From the NCBI RefSeq assembly GCF_947242115.1, contig NC_074728.1:1054001-1118000 (forward strand): 64,000 bases of DNA. Direction: 5' to 3'. Positions within the stretch are counted from its first letter, which is position 1. Every line of letters begins with the position of its first letter. A program made the translations under genes and the position numbers. A model generated the notes under the pieces. The model was given only the letters and a program-made list of their open reading frames with translations, made no database searches and was not told where the DNA came from. Origin of the DNA: Biomphalaria glabrata. Taxonomy: Eukaryota; Mollusca; Gastropoda; Planorbidae. Positions 1 through 10,353 of the stretch are shown one piece after another.

Positions 1-115
1 TGCCATTGAGAGAGGTTCTAAACAGGGCAAAGGACAGAAAGGAATAGAAAAAGACGGTCGACAAGTCTTGCTTGGTGCCCCAACGGACTAAGGGGTAGGT
101 AAAGGTAAGGTAATG
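1..115 (+). mobile_element. LINE C-terminal tail fragment (family X)
   Basis: The forward strand reads as a worn LINE reverse-transcriptase tail (LREVLNRAKDRKE, then KTVDKSCLVPQR) followed by a stop. The same tail recurs on the minus strand near 9425, 12930, 15606 and 21085, so it is an interspersed repeat and not a gene. It is cut by the window edge. Confidence 0.6.
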
Positions 116-716
116 GATTTGAAGGTAGCTTGTCTCAGTGGATCTCACAGCGTTTTTAAAATGTATTACTTACTTATTTTTGTGAGTTCCAGGAAAGCTA
201 GGGGGCCGCAACCAAACCTCTCTACCGAACTCGGTTCTGACTCAAGTGCTGATCAGCTTTCTACATCTGCTTCCATGTCATTCCAGTATCCGCAGCTTCG
301 CTGATGACCGATATCTTCAAGGTTTGCTTGGGCCTGCCCACTTTCCTCTTTCCTTGCGGTTTTCTAGTGCTTGCCATGCTACGTTAGTGCGGGTACTTTC
401 TATTGGCAGTATGTGTCCTAACAGCCCCACTTTCGCTTTTTAATATCCTAGGCTTTGGGTTTTGCTTGGTTCCTGCACACAAGTTGACAGGTTTTAGAAA
501 GCTTATATCAACTCACTCTGTTTGTCTGTCTGTCTGTCTGTCCTGCAGACATTGTTACTCTCTCCTTAATACCGTATGCACATGTTTGAAGACTTATTAT
601 TGAAAAAAAAAACAATTACATTTACAAAATTAATGTTTATTTCTTGTTTGATTCCTTGTTTTGATTAATTATTTATTTGAAAATTGAAAGTGTACTTAGT
701 ATAGGCTAAATGCACG
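116..716. other. Intergenic; short TGTC microsatellite only
   Basis: No coding exon is recognised. A (TGTC)n run lies at about 520-541 beside an AAGCTTATATCAAC phrase that belongs to repeat E (see 13040-13260). The small open frames here have no recognisable domains and no splice support. Confidence 0.5.
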
Positions 717-882
717 TGGCTGCCTGGTCGTGCGGTATCCGCGCTGGGCTGTCGTTTGGTTGATTCGATGGTCCAGGGCTCATACCCTGCACGTTGCCAT
801 CCAGTGTCGTCGTGTGTGAGGTTTGGACTAGGAAGTAAATTATCTTCAACTCTGAAGGAACATACATTTTATAAACATGTTT
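717..882 (+). mobile_element. tRNA-derived SINE, family A
   Basis: A Pol III head with box A (TGGTCGTGCGG) and a degenerate box B is followed by a family-specific body (GGACTAGGAAGTAAA, CAACTCTGAAGGAACAT). Copies at 17758 (-), 20544 (+), 22855 (+) and 58246 (+) share the whole layout, which sets the ends at about 170 bp. This copy is diverged in box B. Confidence 0.75.
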
Positions 883-986
883 TTTATCAATGTATTTTTA
901 TTCTTAAGAAATCCTGTTGTTCATTTCATGTTTCTTATTTCTCATTATTTATAATGCTATTTATAAATATCTTTCTTAAAAAGTAA

Positions 987-1310
987 AGTTAAAGCTCCCC
1001 TTTCAAAACTTGCTATATATAAGACAGATAATGTTAAGGTCATCTGTTTCTTTGGTCAACAAGCAGGGTGTCATATGACCAGCACAACAACCGTCTTTAC
1101 TTAAGCTAGGTACCCATTAGAGTTTGTTGGAATCAGGGGCGCCCTAAAAATCCCTAAATTCAAAATCACAGTCTTTACCGAGATTCGATCCCAGAACCCC
1201 TACGTTCGGAAGTCAAGTGCTTAACCACTCAGCCACCGCATTTTCTAATTTGACGTAGATTTAGTCATTGTATGGGAGCAAATGTTTGTCCCTTTCGAAA
1301 TTAAAAAAAA
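987..1310 (-). mobile_element. tRNA-derived SINE, family B (long form)
   Basis: On the minus strand a tRNA-like head (GGTGGCTGAGTGGTTAAG, box B GGGTTCGAATC-like) is followed by a body ending in a CATCTG...CCTTAACATTATC-like stretch. Eight copies of the family occur in the window. This copy and the one at 13275-13600 share about 70 bp beyond the usual head, so they form a longer subfamily. Confidence 0.75.
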
Positions 1311-1631
1311 ATCTTTTCATTTGAGTGGAACAATGAGCCCCATACAGCAACCATATAACAGAACTAATTTATGTTCTAGACTTTTGATTACATTAAAATA
1401 TGAAGATACAAAAAATGTTTCTCTATCTTCTCAAATTCCACGTTGTATAAATGTCAAACGATATCCGAGTTAGGTTCTATAACTCTTGTATCAACTTTTA
1501 ACCAAGCGTCATAGAACGTAGCTAGGTAACGTTAAGTTATCCCGATTCCATGCCTGAGCACAACGCTTCACAAATACATTGTTATTGTTATACAAATCTT
1601 TACTTTATAACATGAACATTTCACTTTGATA
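1311..1631. other. Intergenic, nothing recognised
   Basis: AT-rich sequence without an open frame of note, an RNA gene or a repeat that could be matched elsewhere in the window. Confidence 0.4.
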
Positions 1632-1639
1632 ACCTAGAT

Positions 1640-1860
1640 CAGTGTTTCCCAAACTTTTGACCTATGACCCCTTTTTAATTTTTGTAATGCTGAGTAGGCC
1701 TACCTCTCGCCCCCCCCTTCCCACCTCACTTGCATTAATTAACAGAACATAATAAATGGGTATTTAAAAAATCAGCATAGTTAATGCGATGTAACGCGCA
1801 CCCCCTCAAAAGTCTTCCAGTATCCCTGGGGGTACACGTACCCCACTTTGGGAAACACTG
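1640..1860. mobile_element. hAT-type MITE (CAGTGTTTCCCAAA ends)
   Basis: The element begins CAGTGTTTCCCAAAC and ends GTTTGGGAAACACTG-like, that is, inverted terminal repeats of about 14 bp opening with CAG. It is flanked by 8-bp direct repeats, acctagat at 1632-1639 and ccctagat at 1861-1868 (7 of 8 match). CAG termini plus an 8-bp duplication are the hAT signature. The body contains no transposase. A related copy with the same end type lies at 57810-58004. Confidence 0.8.
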
Positions 1861-1869
1861 CCCTAGATC

Positions 1870-2529
1870 TACGCACGCACAACATAATTCCCAAAAATAT
1901 ATTGATGATGACACTCCATCAACAAAAGAAGAATGAAATTTCAAATCTCATTGTGTCTTCTTGTTTCGAATACGCCTTCTCTTTTTGGATGATACTTGAA
2001 GAAGCAATAATCAAATGAGACCGAAGAGAAGTGAAGAGATCGTCTTTGTCTTGCTGCCTGACAGTAAGAGAGTAGAGTGGCGATGCTTCGGGTCGTGATG
2101 GTTACTGTGGTACTAGATCAATCGCATGTTCAACATACTTGAAGCACATCTTTGGCCATCAAATCCTCAAAATGAACATTTTTAAACTCGGGATTTTGTT
2201 TGACTTTCATCATATTTGAGTATGCACTTTAAATAATTGTAAGCGAATAAAAAGTTTGGCCTGTTTAAACTACTAGGACATTTTTTTAGTAGCTTCAATT
2301 GTTGACAAATTATTTTCAAATGTCAAGTGAGTTGAATAATCAATCAACTTATACATTTTGTGTATCACAAATATAGAGACCTGTTATGAACTGTCTTGGA
2401 TAAATGGCTTGAAATAATCAACCAATTAGCAAATAAAAATCGGTTCAATGAAAGTATTTTTTGTTCTCATTTGCACTTAATCGTTAATTTTATGGAGATC
2501 TAAGAGATTCTCTTTTGGCTCGCTGGACC
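1870..2529. other. Intergenic, nothing recognised
   Basis: Unique-looking AT-rich sequence. A somewhat GC-richer patch near 1950-2110 has no convincing open frame or splice sites. Confidence 0.4.
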
Positions 2530-2610
2530 ACGTAAAAGATTGGACCGGCCTCTCTCTTGATATCCTGCCAACAACAGCACAGCTGTTGATTGGGAAAAGT
2601 GGAGGAATTT
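2530..2610 (+). mobile_element. LINE C-terminal tail fragment
   Basis: The forward strand encodes DWTGLSLDILPTTAQ, the W-T-G-L-S signature found at the C-terminal end of many LINE reverse transcriptases. A second copy is on the minus strand at about 15775-15880 (LSLDILLRTAAYRGK). Only a short worn piece remains. Confidence 0.5.
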
Positions 2611-3044
2611 GTTTTACTCGAGAAATCACAGCATGTATAATGTTTTTAAGGATTTAGCTAAATTTGTTTCTATTTTCTCGATTTTTATCTCTAGTCTTTG
2701 ACATGCAGCTCAAAACTCAAAATTATAAACACGGTAAATACCAATGTTTTATTGTAGGGTGTTTTAACTACCACAATATTATCACAATAAATCTTATCTT
2801 CTGTTAGGAAGAAGCGTTTGAAATTTATAAGATATGATAAAAGAAAAATTAGTGCGTGATTCTAATGTTCACCTTGATTATTTGTCTCAGTTTCTGTTGA
2901 TTTATTGCAATGTCCATTTCGACATGGCTTTATTTCCTCTATCGTTCTAACTGGCTGTTGTATCTTTTAAAATCTACCCCAATGTTAATTTATTGCAAGG
3001 CATAAATGTGGCATGAAATCTAAGACGCCACAAGACTGAGCAAG

Positions 3045-4136
3045 ATGGATAACAATCATTTAGCAACAACTGTCTCTGTGGACAATGATGGACTGAAAGA
3101 CGCAATCAGTGCTGCTAATTTTTCTATAGGAGCCATCCGTCTCCCGTATAGATGCATCCTTCAGTTGGCCACAGCGGAAGAACTGATGCTCTTCAAGATT
3201 CTGAGCTGCTGTGTCAACCCTCTCATTTCTGTTCTTGGTTTCATAGCCAACATGGTGAGCATCGCCATACTGCGACGCAGTGGGATGTCCAAACCAAGCA
3301 ACATTTTACTGCTTGGCCTTGTGCTTGCAGACAGCATGAACCAGCTTCTTACCGTCAACTATGGGGATATTCTCGCACAGCTGGGCCCCAACAAGAGATA
3401 CCCACAGCTGTGTGGCTGGCAGTACGGGGCGGGTCTCAACTTTTTTTTGATGATTTTTAGAAACGTTTTTTTCTTCTTGGGAAATCTAGGTCAGTACGTA
3501 TGCACTGTGTTCCCTGTTCTGATCACTATCGAGAGACTATTGGCAGTTTTCATGCCTATAACTTTCACTAAGATAGTAACGCCTAAAACTGCGGTGATTT
3601 GTGTGGTTTTGGCGTTTTTCTTCTGGTTTCCTTGGATACTGTTCTATATGATCTATAATGACGTATACTTCATTGAATTCCCCGAGGGAGACAACTCTAT
3701 GTACTTTGCCATAAGCGCTAGGTTACTTCCCATTATGGATACGTTTGTTCTCTTAAACTACTATGTATTCGACTCACTGGAAAGTTGGGTGCCTATCATT
3801 TTTGTCACGGGTGGCTGCGTCTTGGTGTGGATAAAGGTGAAGGTTTCACTCAGCAAGCGCAGGAAATTAATGCCTTCCCAGAAACAAAGTATACGGTGGT
3901 CTCCCAGGACAACCAGAACACTGCTCATCACTTGCTTTGTCTTCTCTGTCACTCATATCATCTACTCCTTCATTAACTATAACATTACCGCGGCCAGTGG
4001 TTCTCAATACCGCATATATGTTGAGGCCATGAATCTCCTGTACCTCATTAATAGCTCCAGCAATTTTTTCATCTACATAGCCTCGAACAGAAAGTTGCTG
4101 AAAATATTCTTGGACATTTTGCACAGACGAAAGTAA
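3045..4136 (+). CDS. Orphan class A GPCR, gastropod chemosensory-receptor-like
   Basis: An intronless 363-residue seven-transmembrane receptor at the plasma membrane. The start codon has a good context (aagATGG). Predicted membrane segments fall near residues 50-76, 86-108, 138-163, 182-203, 245-263, 290-312 and 326-346. TM2 keeps L-A-D (94-96). The TM3 motif is E-R-L (163-165) instead of DRY, and TM7 ends NFFIY (340-344) in place of NPxxY. C123 before TM3 is present, but the second extracellular loop (about 204-228) has no cysteine, so the usual disulphide partner is missing. The N-terminus carries an N-F-S glycosylation site at 25. Intronless receptors of this kind form large gastropod families, some expressed in sensory organs; the ligand cannot be read from sequence. 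AATAAA occurs at 4142-4147. Family call is by motif and style, not by database search. Confidence 0.85.
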   Translation: MDNNHLATTVSVDNDGLKDAISAANFSIGAIRLPYRCILQLATAEELMLFKILSCCVNPLISVLGFIANMVSIAILRRSGMSKPSNILLLGLVLADSMNQLLTVNYGDILAQLGPNKRYPQLCGWQYGAGLNFFLMIFRNVFFFLGNLGQYVCTVFPVLITIERLLAVFMPITFTKIVTPKTAVICVVLAFFFWFPWILFYMIYNDVYFIEFPEGDNSMYFAISARLLPIMDTFVLLNYYVFDSLESWVPIIFVTGGCVLVWIKVKVSLSKRRKLMPSQKQSIRWSPRTTRTLLITCFVFSVTHIIYSFINYNITAASGSQYRIYVEAMNLLYLINSSSNFFIYIASNRKLLKIFLDILHRRK

Positions 4137-4323
4137 TGCTGAATAAATAGATAAGGTAGATAACTGTGTCTGAGTGTTAGCGCGTTTGGAAATGCAATTG
4201 AGTTTCTTAGGTTGGAATCCTGGAAACTTTTGAGGACTTGTCTGTAATTTATAAGATAAGATATGAAGGCTGGATATATACCTTTTTTTGTGAGCCTATC
4301 ACTTTATGATCAATTTATAGAGC

Positions 4324-4846
4324 AGGGCCGGCCATAACCATTGCGGGGCCCAATGTGAAACGGATTATGCCAGGCTTAGTCTGGGTAGGGATAAGGATAA
4401 TAAGTGAAAATTAATATTTTGTATTAGAAAATAAATTCGTCTTTGCATTTTATTCATACTTTACTAATTAGAAAAACACTATCAATAAGAAAAAAAATTG
4501 GCGTTTTATTTTTTTTTAAGAGTTCGAGATAGATTTAGATCTATATTTATATGCCAGTGACTAATAACGTCAAAGAAAATTCGATTTATAATTACATTTT
4601 ATTAAATGAAAGATGACAATGTCTTTCTTTTATCGCGCGTAGAATAGGCGCTTTCCATATTGAATGACACCTCACAACGACAATTTTGTCTATTTTTCTG
4701 GACATTTCCTGAAACATGGAACAAAAGGAGGCCGCGGGAACCCTGCTATAAGTTTATTTAATTTAATAAATTTACATCTAGAATGAGTGCTGGGCCTATG
4801 AGAAAGCGAGGCCCACTGCGGCAGTGACCTAAGGCCGGCTCTTATA
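4324..4846. mobile_element. Probable hAT-type MITE (CAGGGCCGGCC end)
   Basis: The left end CAGGGCCGGCC and the right end AAGGCCGGCTCTT form imperfect inverted repeats about 520 bp apart. Flanks share only TATAG, so the duplication is weak and the right boundary is uncertain. The interior is AT-rich and non-coding. Confidence 0.45.
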
Positions 4847-5146
4847 TAGCATAAGAAAATTAAAAGTGAAACGCTGTTTGTTTTGTGTTGGCTATAGAGC
4901 TTCCTTGTAAGCATTGGCCATAGAAACAGTTACACGTTGCCTGTGCAATTTAAAAAAAATCGATCTCGAATAAAACTGATCACATTTCCCAGAAATTTTC
5001 GTCTCAATTTATTTGAAACTAAGTTAGCGACCTCCCCCCCCTCCCCCTCCCACACTATCTTTTCCCAGTGATTTACAAAATTATGAAAATTATTATCACT
5101 ACCTTGGTACTAATGCAAAAAGGCATTGATTTCTATTCCGCTGAGT

Positions 5147-5407
5147 CAGTGGCGTAGCTAGGGGAGGGGGGAGAGGGTCCAAATTTGAAAGTCCCATCGG
5201 GCCCCTACTTGACTGAGTTGCCTAAATAAGTGTCCGAATTTATTTTTTGTTACATTAAAAATATAAGCCAATTTTATCGTGTCATTCATGTTGTTATGCA
5301 AATTAGTGACCACGTCGCATGTGTTCCACACATTAGATTTACATATTTATTAAGTACATTATCTCATCTCATGATGTCGGGCCCCTAAATCCCTTGCTAC
5401 ACCCCTG
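5147..5407. mobile_element. hAT-type MITE (CAGTGGCGTAGC ends)
   Basis: It starts CAGTGGCGTAGCTAGGGG and ends GCTACACCCCTG, giving inverted ends of about 15 bp. Flanking 8-bp direct repeats are cgctgagt (5139-5146) and cgttgagt (5408-5415), 7 of 8 identical. The 261-bp body is non-coding. Confidence 0.8.
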
Positions 5408-5419
5408 CGTTGAGTGTTG

Positions 5420-5625
5420 TATTATTACTGTAGCTTTTATATAGCGCTACTTTCATGCTTATAGCATGCTCAGAGCGCTTTTGGTCCAATCTCATTTGTG
5501 GACCAGCGGGGGGGGGGGGTATCTGCTGCCTTTAGGCGCTCAGTAAACACTATTCTGTCCTAATCGGGTGTCGAACCTCGAGCCCCCTTCTAGGTAGCCA
5601 AGCCAAGCCAAGTTCATGCGTACTT
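5420..5625 (-). mobile_element. tRNA-derived SINE, family C
   Basis: Read on the minus strand it has a tRNA head with a long variable-arm look (GGTCGAGAGGCCAAG then GAGGTTCGACACCCGA as box B), a poly-C/G tract, and a body ending in AGCGCTATATAAAAGC. Copies at 8610, 59728 and 60783 have the same order. A Leu/Ser-type tRNA ancestor is inferred from the spacing. Confidence 0.7.
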
Positions 5626-5629
5626 GGCC

Positions 5630-5780
5630 TCTCGGACCGCACAAGCCAGTTGTGACCTGCATATTTTGCCACACCTGATGCAGACGAAGCAGTTCTCCAA
5701 CAGATGTCTTAAGTTTTCTTCTCGTGTCTCACAACCACCTGCCGCCAGCTGCTTACCTCTATGTGCATAGGGTAAAATGG
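5630..5780 (-). mobile_element. LINE C-terminal tail fragment (zinc-finger LINE)
   Basis: Resembles the minus-strand copies at 53080-53480 and 63110-63510: a W-x-QM-like tail followed by remnants of a terminal C2H2-like finger. The reading frame is broken. Confidence 0.45.
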
Positions 5781-5824
5781 CGCCTAGTCTGCTATTCTAA
5801 AAGATGTAGTAATTAAAACCGCTA

Positions 5825-7148
5825 TAGAAATAGCGTTATAAAAAGTTGGAAATCTCTTCGTGGCTCAGTAGGCCTATTAACGCCAATCGTAACTGAGTCT
5901 CACATTATCTGAACCCATTAAGTTAATAGAAATAGCGTTATAAAAAGTTGGAAATCTCTTCGTGGCTCAGTAGGCCTATTAACGCCAATCGTAACTGAGT
6001 CTCACATTATCTGAACCCATTAAGTTAATAGAAATAGCGTTATAAAAAGTTGGAAATCTCTTCGTGGCTCAGTAGGCCTATTAACGCCAGTCGTAACTGA
6101 GTCTCACATTATCTGAACCCATTAAGTTAATAGAAATAGCGTTATAAAAAGTTGGAAATCTCTTCGTGGCTCAGTAGGCCTATTAACGCCAACCGTAACT
6201 GAGTCTCACATTATCTGAACCCATTAAGTTAATAGAAATAGCGTTATAAAAAGTTGGAAATCTCTTCGTGGCTCAGTAGGCCTATTAACGCCAATCGTAA
6301 CTGAGTCTCACATTATCTGAACCCATTAAGTTAATAGAAATAGCGTTATAAAAAGTTGGAAATCTCTTCGTGGCTCAGTAGGCCTATTAACGCCAATCGT
6401 AACTGAGTCTCACATTATCTGAACCCATTAAGTTAATAGAAATAGCGTTATAAAAAGTTGGAAATCTCTTCGTGGCTCAGTAGGCCTATTAACGCCAATC
6501 GTAACTGAGTCTCACATTATCTGAACCCATTAAGTTAATAGAAATAGCGTTATAAAAAGTTGGAAATCTCTTCGTGGCTCAGTAGGCCTATTAACGCCAA
6601 TCGTAACTGAGTCTCACATTATCTGAACCCATTAAGTTAATAGAAATAGCGTTATAAAAAGTTGGAAATCTCTTCGTGGCTCAGTAGGCCTATTAACGCC
6701 AATCGTAACTGAGTCTCACATTATCTGAACCCATTAAGTTAATAGAAATAGCGTTATAAAAAGTTGGAAATCTCTTCGTGGCTCAGTAGGCCTATTAACG
6801 CCAATCGTAACTGAGTCTCACATTATCTGAACCCATTAAGTTAATAGAAATAGCGTTATAAAAAGTTGGAAATCTCTTCGTGGCTCAGTAGGCCTATTAA
6901 CGCCAGTCGTAACTGAGTCTCACATTATCTGAACCCATTAAGTTAATAGAAATAGCGTTATAAAAAGTTGGAAATCTCTTCGTGGCTCAGTAGGCCTATT
7001 AACGCCAATCGTAACTGAGTCTCACATTATCTGAACCCATTAAGTTAATAGAAATAGCGTTATAAAAAGTTGGAAATCTCTTCGTGGCTCAGTAGGCCTA
7101 TTAACGCCAATCGTAACTGAGTCTCACATTATCTGAACCCATTAAGTT
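5825..7148. repeat. Tandem array, 102-bp unit, 13 copies
   Basis: Thirteen head-to-tail copies of a 102-bp unit; the phrase tagcgttata recurs exactly every 102 bp from 5831 to 7055. Copies are almost identical, differing mainly at one site (ccaatcg, ccagtcg or ccaaccg), which indicates recent expansion or homogenisation. All frames on both strands contain stops, so the array is non-coding. Each unit carries TGGCTCAGTAGG (first at 5861-5872), a perfect fit to the Pol III box A pattern, and a weak box-B-like GTAACTGAGTC about 25 bp later. Confidence 0.95.
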
Positions 7149-7211
7149 GCATTCACATTAAAGTGATAAATACACAATCACTGTCGTACAGCATAAAAGG
7201 AATGAAGAATG

Positions 7212-8190
7212 TGAGTTCTACACATGTGTTGGTGAATCTGTTCTACACATGTGTTGGTGAATCTGTTCTACACATGTGTTGGTGAATCTGTTCTACACAT
7301 GTGTTGGTGAATCTGTTCTACACATGTGTTGGTGAATCTGTTCTACACATGTGTTGGTGAATCTGTTCTACACATGTGTTGGTGAATCGTTCTACACATG
7401 TGTTGGTGAATCTGTTCTATACTTGTATTGGTGTATTTGTTGTACACATGTATTGGTGCATTTGTTGTACACATGTATTGGTGTATTTGTTGTACACATG
7501 TATTGGTGTATTTGTTGTACACATGTATTGGTGAATCTGTTCTATACTTATATTGGTGTATTTGTTGTACGCATGTATTGGTGAATCTGTTCTATACTTA
7601 TATTGGTGAATCTGTTCTATACTTGTATTGGTGTATTTGTTGTACACATGTATTGATGAATCTGTTTTATACTTATATTGGCGTAATTGTTGTACACATG
7701 TATTGGTGAATCTGTTCTATACTTATATTGGTGTATCTGTTCTATACTTATATTGGTGTATTTGTTGTACACAAGTATTGGTGAATCTGTTCTATACTTA
7801 TATTGTTGTATTTGTTGTACACATGTATTGGTGAATCTGTTCTATACTTATATTAGTGAATCTGTTCTATACTTGTATTGGTGTATTTGTTGTACACTTG
7901 TATTGGTGTATTTGTTGTACACTTGTATTGGTGAACCTGTTCTATACTTGTATTGGTGTATTTGTTGTACACATGTATTGGTGAATCTGTTGTATACTTG
8001 TATTGGTGTATTTGTTGTACACTTGTATTGGTGAATCCGTTCTATACTTGTATTGGTGTATTTGTTGTACACATGTATTGGTGAATCTGTTGTATACTTG
8101 TGTTGGTGTATTTATTATACAAATGTACTGAGGTATTTGTTCTATACACATGTATTGAGGTATTTGTTATACTTACATTGGTGTATTTGT
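7212..8190. repeat. Minisatellite, 25-bp unit, about 39 copies
   Basis: The unit acacatgtgttggtgaatctgttct repeats every 25 bp. The first eight or so copies are nearly perfect, later ones mix variants (cttgtattggtgtatttgtt). Because 25 is not a multiple of three and the unit lacks stops, all three frames stay open on both strands and give long spurious ORFs such as HVLVNLFYTYIGVFVV. These are not genes. Confidence 0.9.
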
Positions 8191-8293
8191 TGTGCATTGC
8201 CAGGTTTAAATCTAAGAATGTTGTTATGGTGTGAACATACATTGCAGTATTTTGTGCTGTCTATTTTACAATTACACCATGTAATTTGTTCAA

Positions 8294-8424
8294 TTCGTAC
8301 AAGTGCTCCTTCTTCTCTAGCGCCATAAGAGCATGAAAGTGTTGCCTGAATCAGCCAGGAAAATCAATGACCTAGCAGTTTAATGCTCTAATTAATATGC
8401 AAGACTAGATTAACACATATAAGT
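8294..8424 (+). mobile_element. CR1-like LINE, 3' fragment
   Basis: Matches the last coding residues and start of the 3' end of the full element at 37272-40800: a diverged YKCSFFS-A-I-A-W-like stretch, then SARKINDLA and a MQD-like end. Truncated before the 3' stem-loop. Confidence 0.6.
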
Positions 8425-8482
8425 AATACGATAATAAAAATAATATATTAGTTAACAGATTCGTAATTTAATAAATAAAACA

Positions 8483-8484
8483 TG

Positions 8485-8578
<94 letters not shown>
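8483..8578. repeat. Microsatellite (TATC)n-(TA)n-(TG)n
   Basis: About nine TATC units run into a long TA tract and a short TG tract. Confidence 0.95.
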
Positions 8579-8579
<1 letters not shown>

Positions 8580-8609
8580 ACTACATATGCATTTTATAAA
8601 TATCTTTTG

Positions 8610-8775
8610 TAAAGGGCATCATTTCATGCTATGGCTTGCCCGGTATGCCATGGTCCAATCTCTTTGATAGACTTGTTGGGGGCGGGGGGGGGGGGGTAGA
8701 GGTGTCTGTGAGAAACTAAGCTCGAATCGGGACTCAAACTCGAGTTCCCTTCGTGGGTAGCAAAGCGGTTTCTGA
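8610..8775 (-). mobile_element. SINE family C, diverged copy
   Basis: Keeps the GGTCCAATCTC phrase, the poly-G stretch and a CTCGAGTT...GGGTAGC block in the family-C order, but is more divergent than the other three copies. Confidence 0.5.
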
Positions 8776-9105
8776 CACTCAGTATAATATTGAGATGTAT
8801 GTGCTATTATTTGCTATACATGAAACTATTAAAACATTTTACACCAAATAAATTGTGGCATCTTGAGTTGTTTTGGTAGTTCGATTCAAAATCTTGTGAC
8901 TAGTTTTATGTTGATTATTTTAAAGCTTTATCTCTCTGAATACTCGGTGAAATGGTACACACCGTTGCCTGGGCAATACAGAAGCGGACGCTGTTGTATG
9001 GAGTGTGTGTGCGTATTTCTGGTGCAATATGTAAATGAATTATGGTAGATATTTTGTTTCTACTTAAAAGAAATATGATGTAACCATGAGTAAGTTCATC
9101 GCAAT
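8776..9105. other. Intergenic, nothing recognised
   Basis: AT-rich; a 61-codon open frame here has no recognisable feature. Confidence 0.4.
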
Positions 9106-9272
9106 TTACTTTATGAAATATAGACGTTACTTCAAAAAAAGAAAATGATTACGTCCTACGCGTGTTCCTAGGTCAATCTATCACGCATGTTAACCTATGA
9201 CATAAATTCTGCTAAGTCATTGGTTTTCCTTGCTGACTCAGGCAAGCCATTCCATGCTCTAATAGTACTAAC
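9106..9272 (-). mobile_element. CR1-like LINE, 3' fragment
   Basis: Minus-strand copy of the last codons plus the conserved 3' region (GTAGGACGTAATCATTTTC...GAAGTAACGTC) of the family represented whole at 37272-40800. Confidence 0.75.
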
Positions 9273-9424
9273 GACCCTATATTAACACTATGATATGATT
9301 AATCTAAACTAAAATTGAAACTATGCTCAACTTACATATATTTAAAACGAATATGTCACCTCTAATATGGAAGCAGATATGAAGAAAGCGACAACAACGC
9401 CGTCCTCGAACACGTCGCACCTTT

Positions 9425-9665
9425 TTTTTTTTAACCTGTAACATCCCTTAGTACCTATCCCTTAGTCTTGGACCGTTGGAGCACCATGCAAGATTTGTCG
9501 ACCGTTTTTCTCCTTTCCGCTCTGTCTTTTGCATTGTATATTACCTCTTTCAGTGTCTGGCCTGTCCATTCTTTTATGTTGTCTTCCCATCCCTTTCTCT
9601 GCCTCTTCTTCTTCCTGTTACTGTTCCCTGAAGGAAGGTCTTAACGTGCCCCGACGACCTTGTAA
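9425..9665 (-). mobile_element. LINE C-terminal tail fragment (family X)
   Basis: The minus strand encodes KGWEDNIKEWTGQTLKE then NAKDRAERRKTVDKSC, the classic W-x-D-N-I-x-E-W-T-G end of LINE reverse transcriptases, followed by a stop. Longest copy of family X here. Confidence 0.7.
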
Positions 9666-9667
9666 TA

Positions 9668-9836
9668 TGGCCATAGAGTTATAGTTTTAGTGTTTTTTTT
9701 TTTTTACAATAGTTAGCAGGTCATCACAGACTCCCATCGCTGTAGTACAAGTCTCAACTCTAGTGTTTTTGTTGTTTTTTTACAATAGTTAGCAGGTCAT
9801 CACAGGGTCCCATCGCTGTAGTAACCATGTCTCAAC
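9668..9836. repeat. Two-copy direct duplication, about 90 bp
   Basis: The block tttttacaatagttagcagg through ctgtagta...gtctcaactct occurs twice in succession (about 9675-9762 and 9763-9840) with small differences. Confidence 0.75.
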
Positions 9837-10165
9837 TCTCTTCGTTTGTGATGGCAGTCTTTAAAAGACCGCACCTTCTTAGAAGACCTAAAAGCTGTGG
9901 GCACCTACTAGGAAGAGACAGTGGTAGTCGTTTAGGCCCAATCTCTGTGAAGAGAGCTTGCCGCCCTATGCGACGAACGGCGCGGATGGACTTTAGTCAT
10001 AGTCATATCTTGAGAAGAAAACAGTATACTCAATTTTAAAACAATCAAAATACAAATACAACAACAACAACAACCACAAACTTTTTTAAAATCACAAAGC
10101 TTATATATTAAGTGTATCAGTTAGTTTGGATCAGTCATGTAATTAAATTTGTAATAGATCTAGAC

Positions 10166-10353
10166 CAGGGGTTCTCAAACTGTGGGTCGCGACCCCCTTG
10201 GGGGTCGATTGACGATTTTCCAAGGGGTCGCCAAAGACCATCGAAAAAGTCTATTCTTATATTGCTGTGTGTGTGAGCGGGAGAGGGGGGGGTCGCGCCA
10301 GAGTGGGGTATTGTAAGAAGAGGTCTTCGAGCTTAAAAGGTTGAGAACCGCTG
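10166..10353. mobile_element. SPIN-like hAT MITE
   Basis: The 188-bp element begins CAGGGGTTCTCAAACTGTGG and ends AAGGTTGAGAACCGCTG, and is flanked by perfect 8-bp duplications atctagac (10158-10165 and 10354-10361). The internal phrases GGGTCGCGACCCC and GGGGTCGCCAAAGACCATCG match what I know of the SPIN family of hAT MITEs. Two sister copies lie at 21524 and 60402. Confidence 0.85.

Noticed and set aside
717-882. tRNA gene candidates at SINE heads (also 13440, 35270, 58250, 60960)
   Set aside because: Box A and B are present, but acceptor stems do not pair and the same bodies follow in every copy, so these are SINEs.
7351-8328. Several 60-115 codon open frames with repeated YTCIG/LYLYWC or QIHQYK peptides on both strands
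   Set aside because: They are the six-frame reading of a 25-bp stop-free minisatellite; frame cycling explains the peptide repeats.
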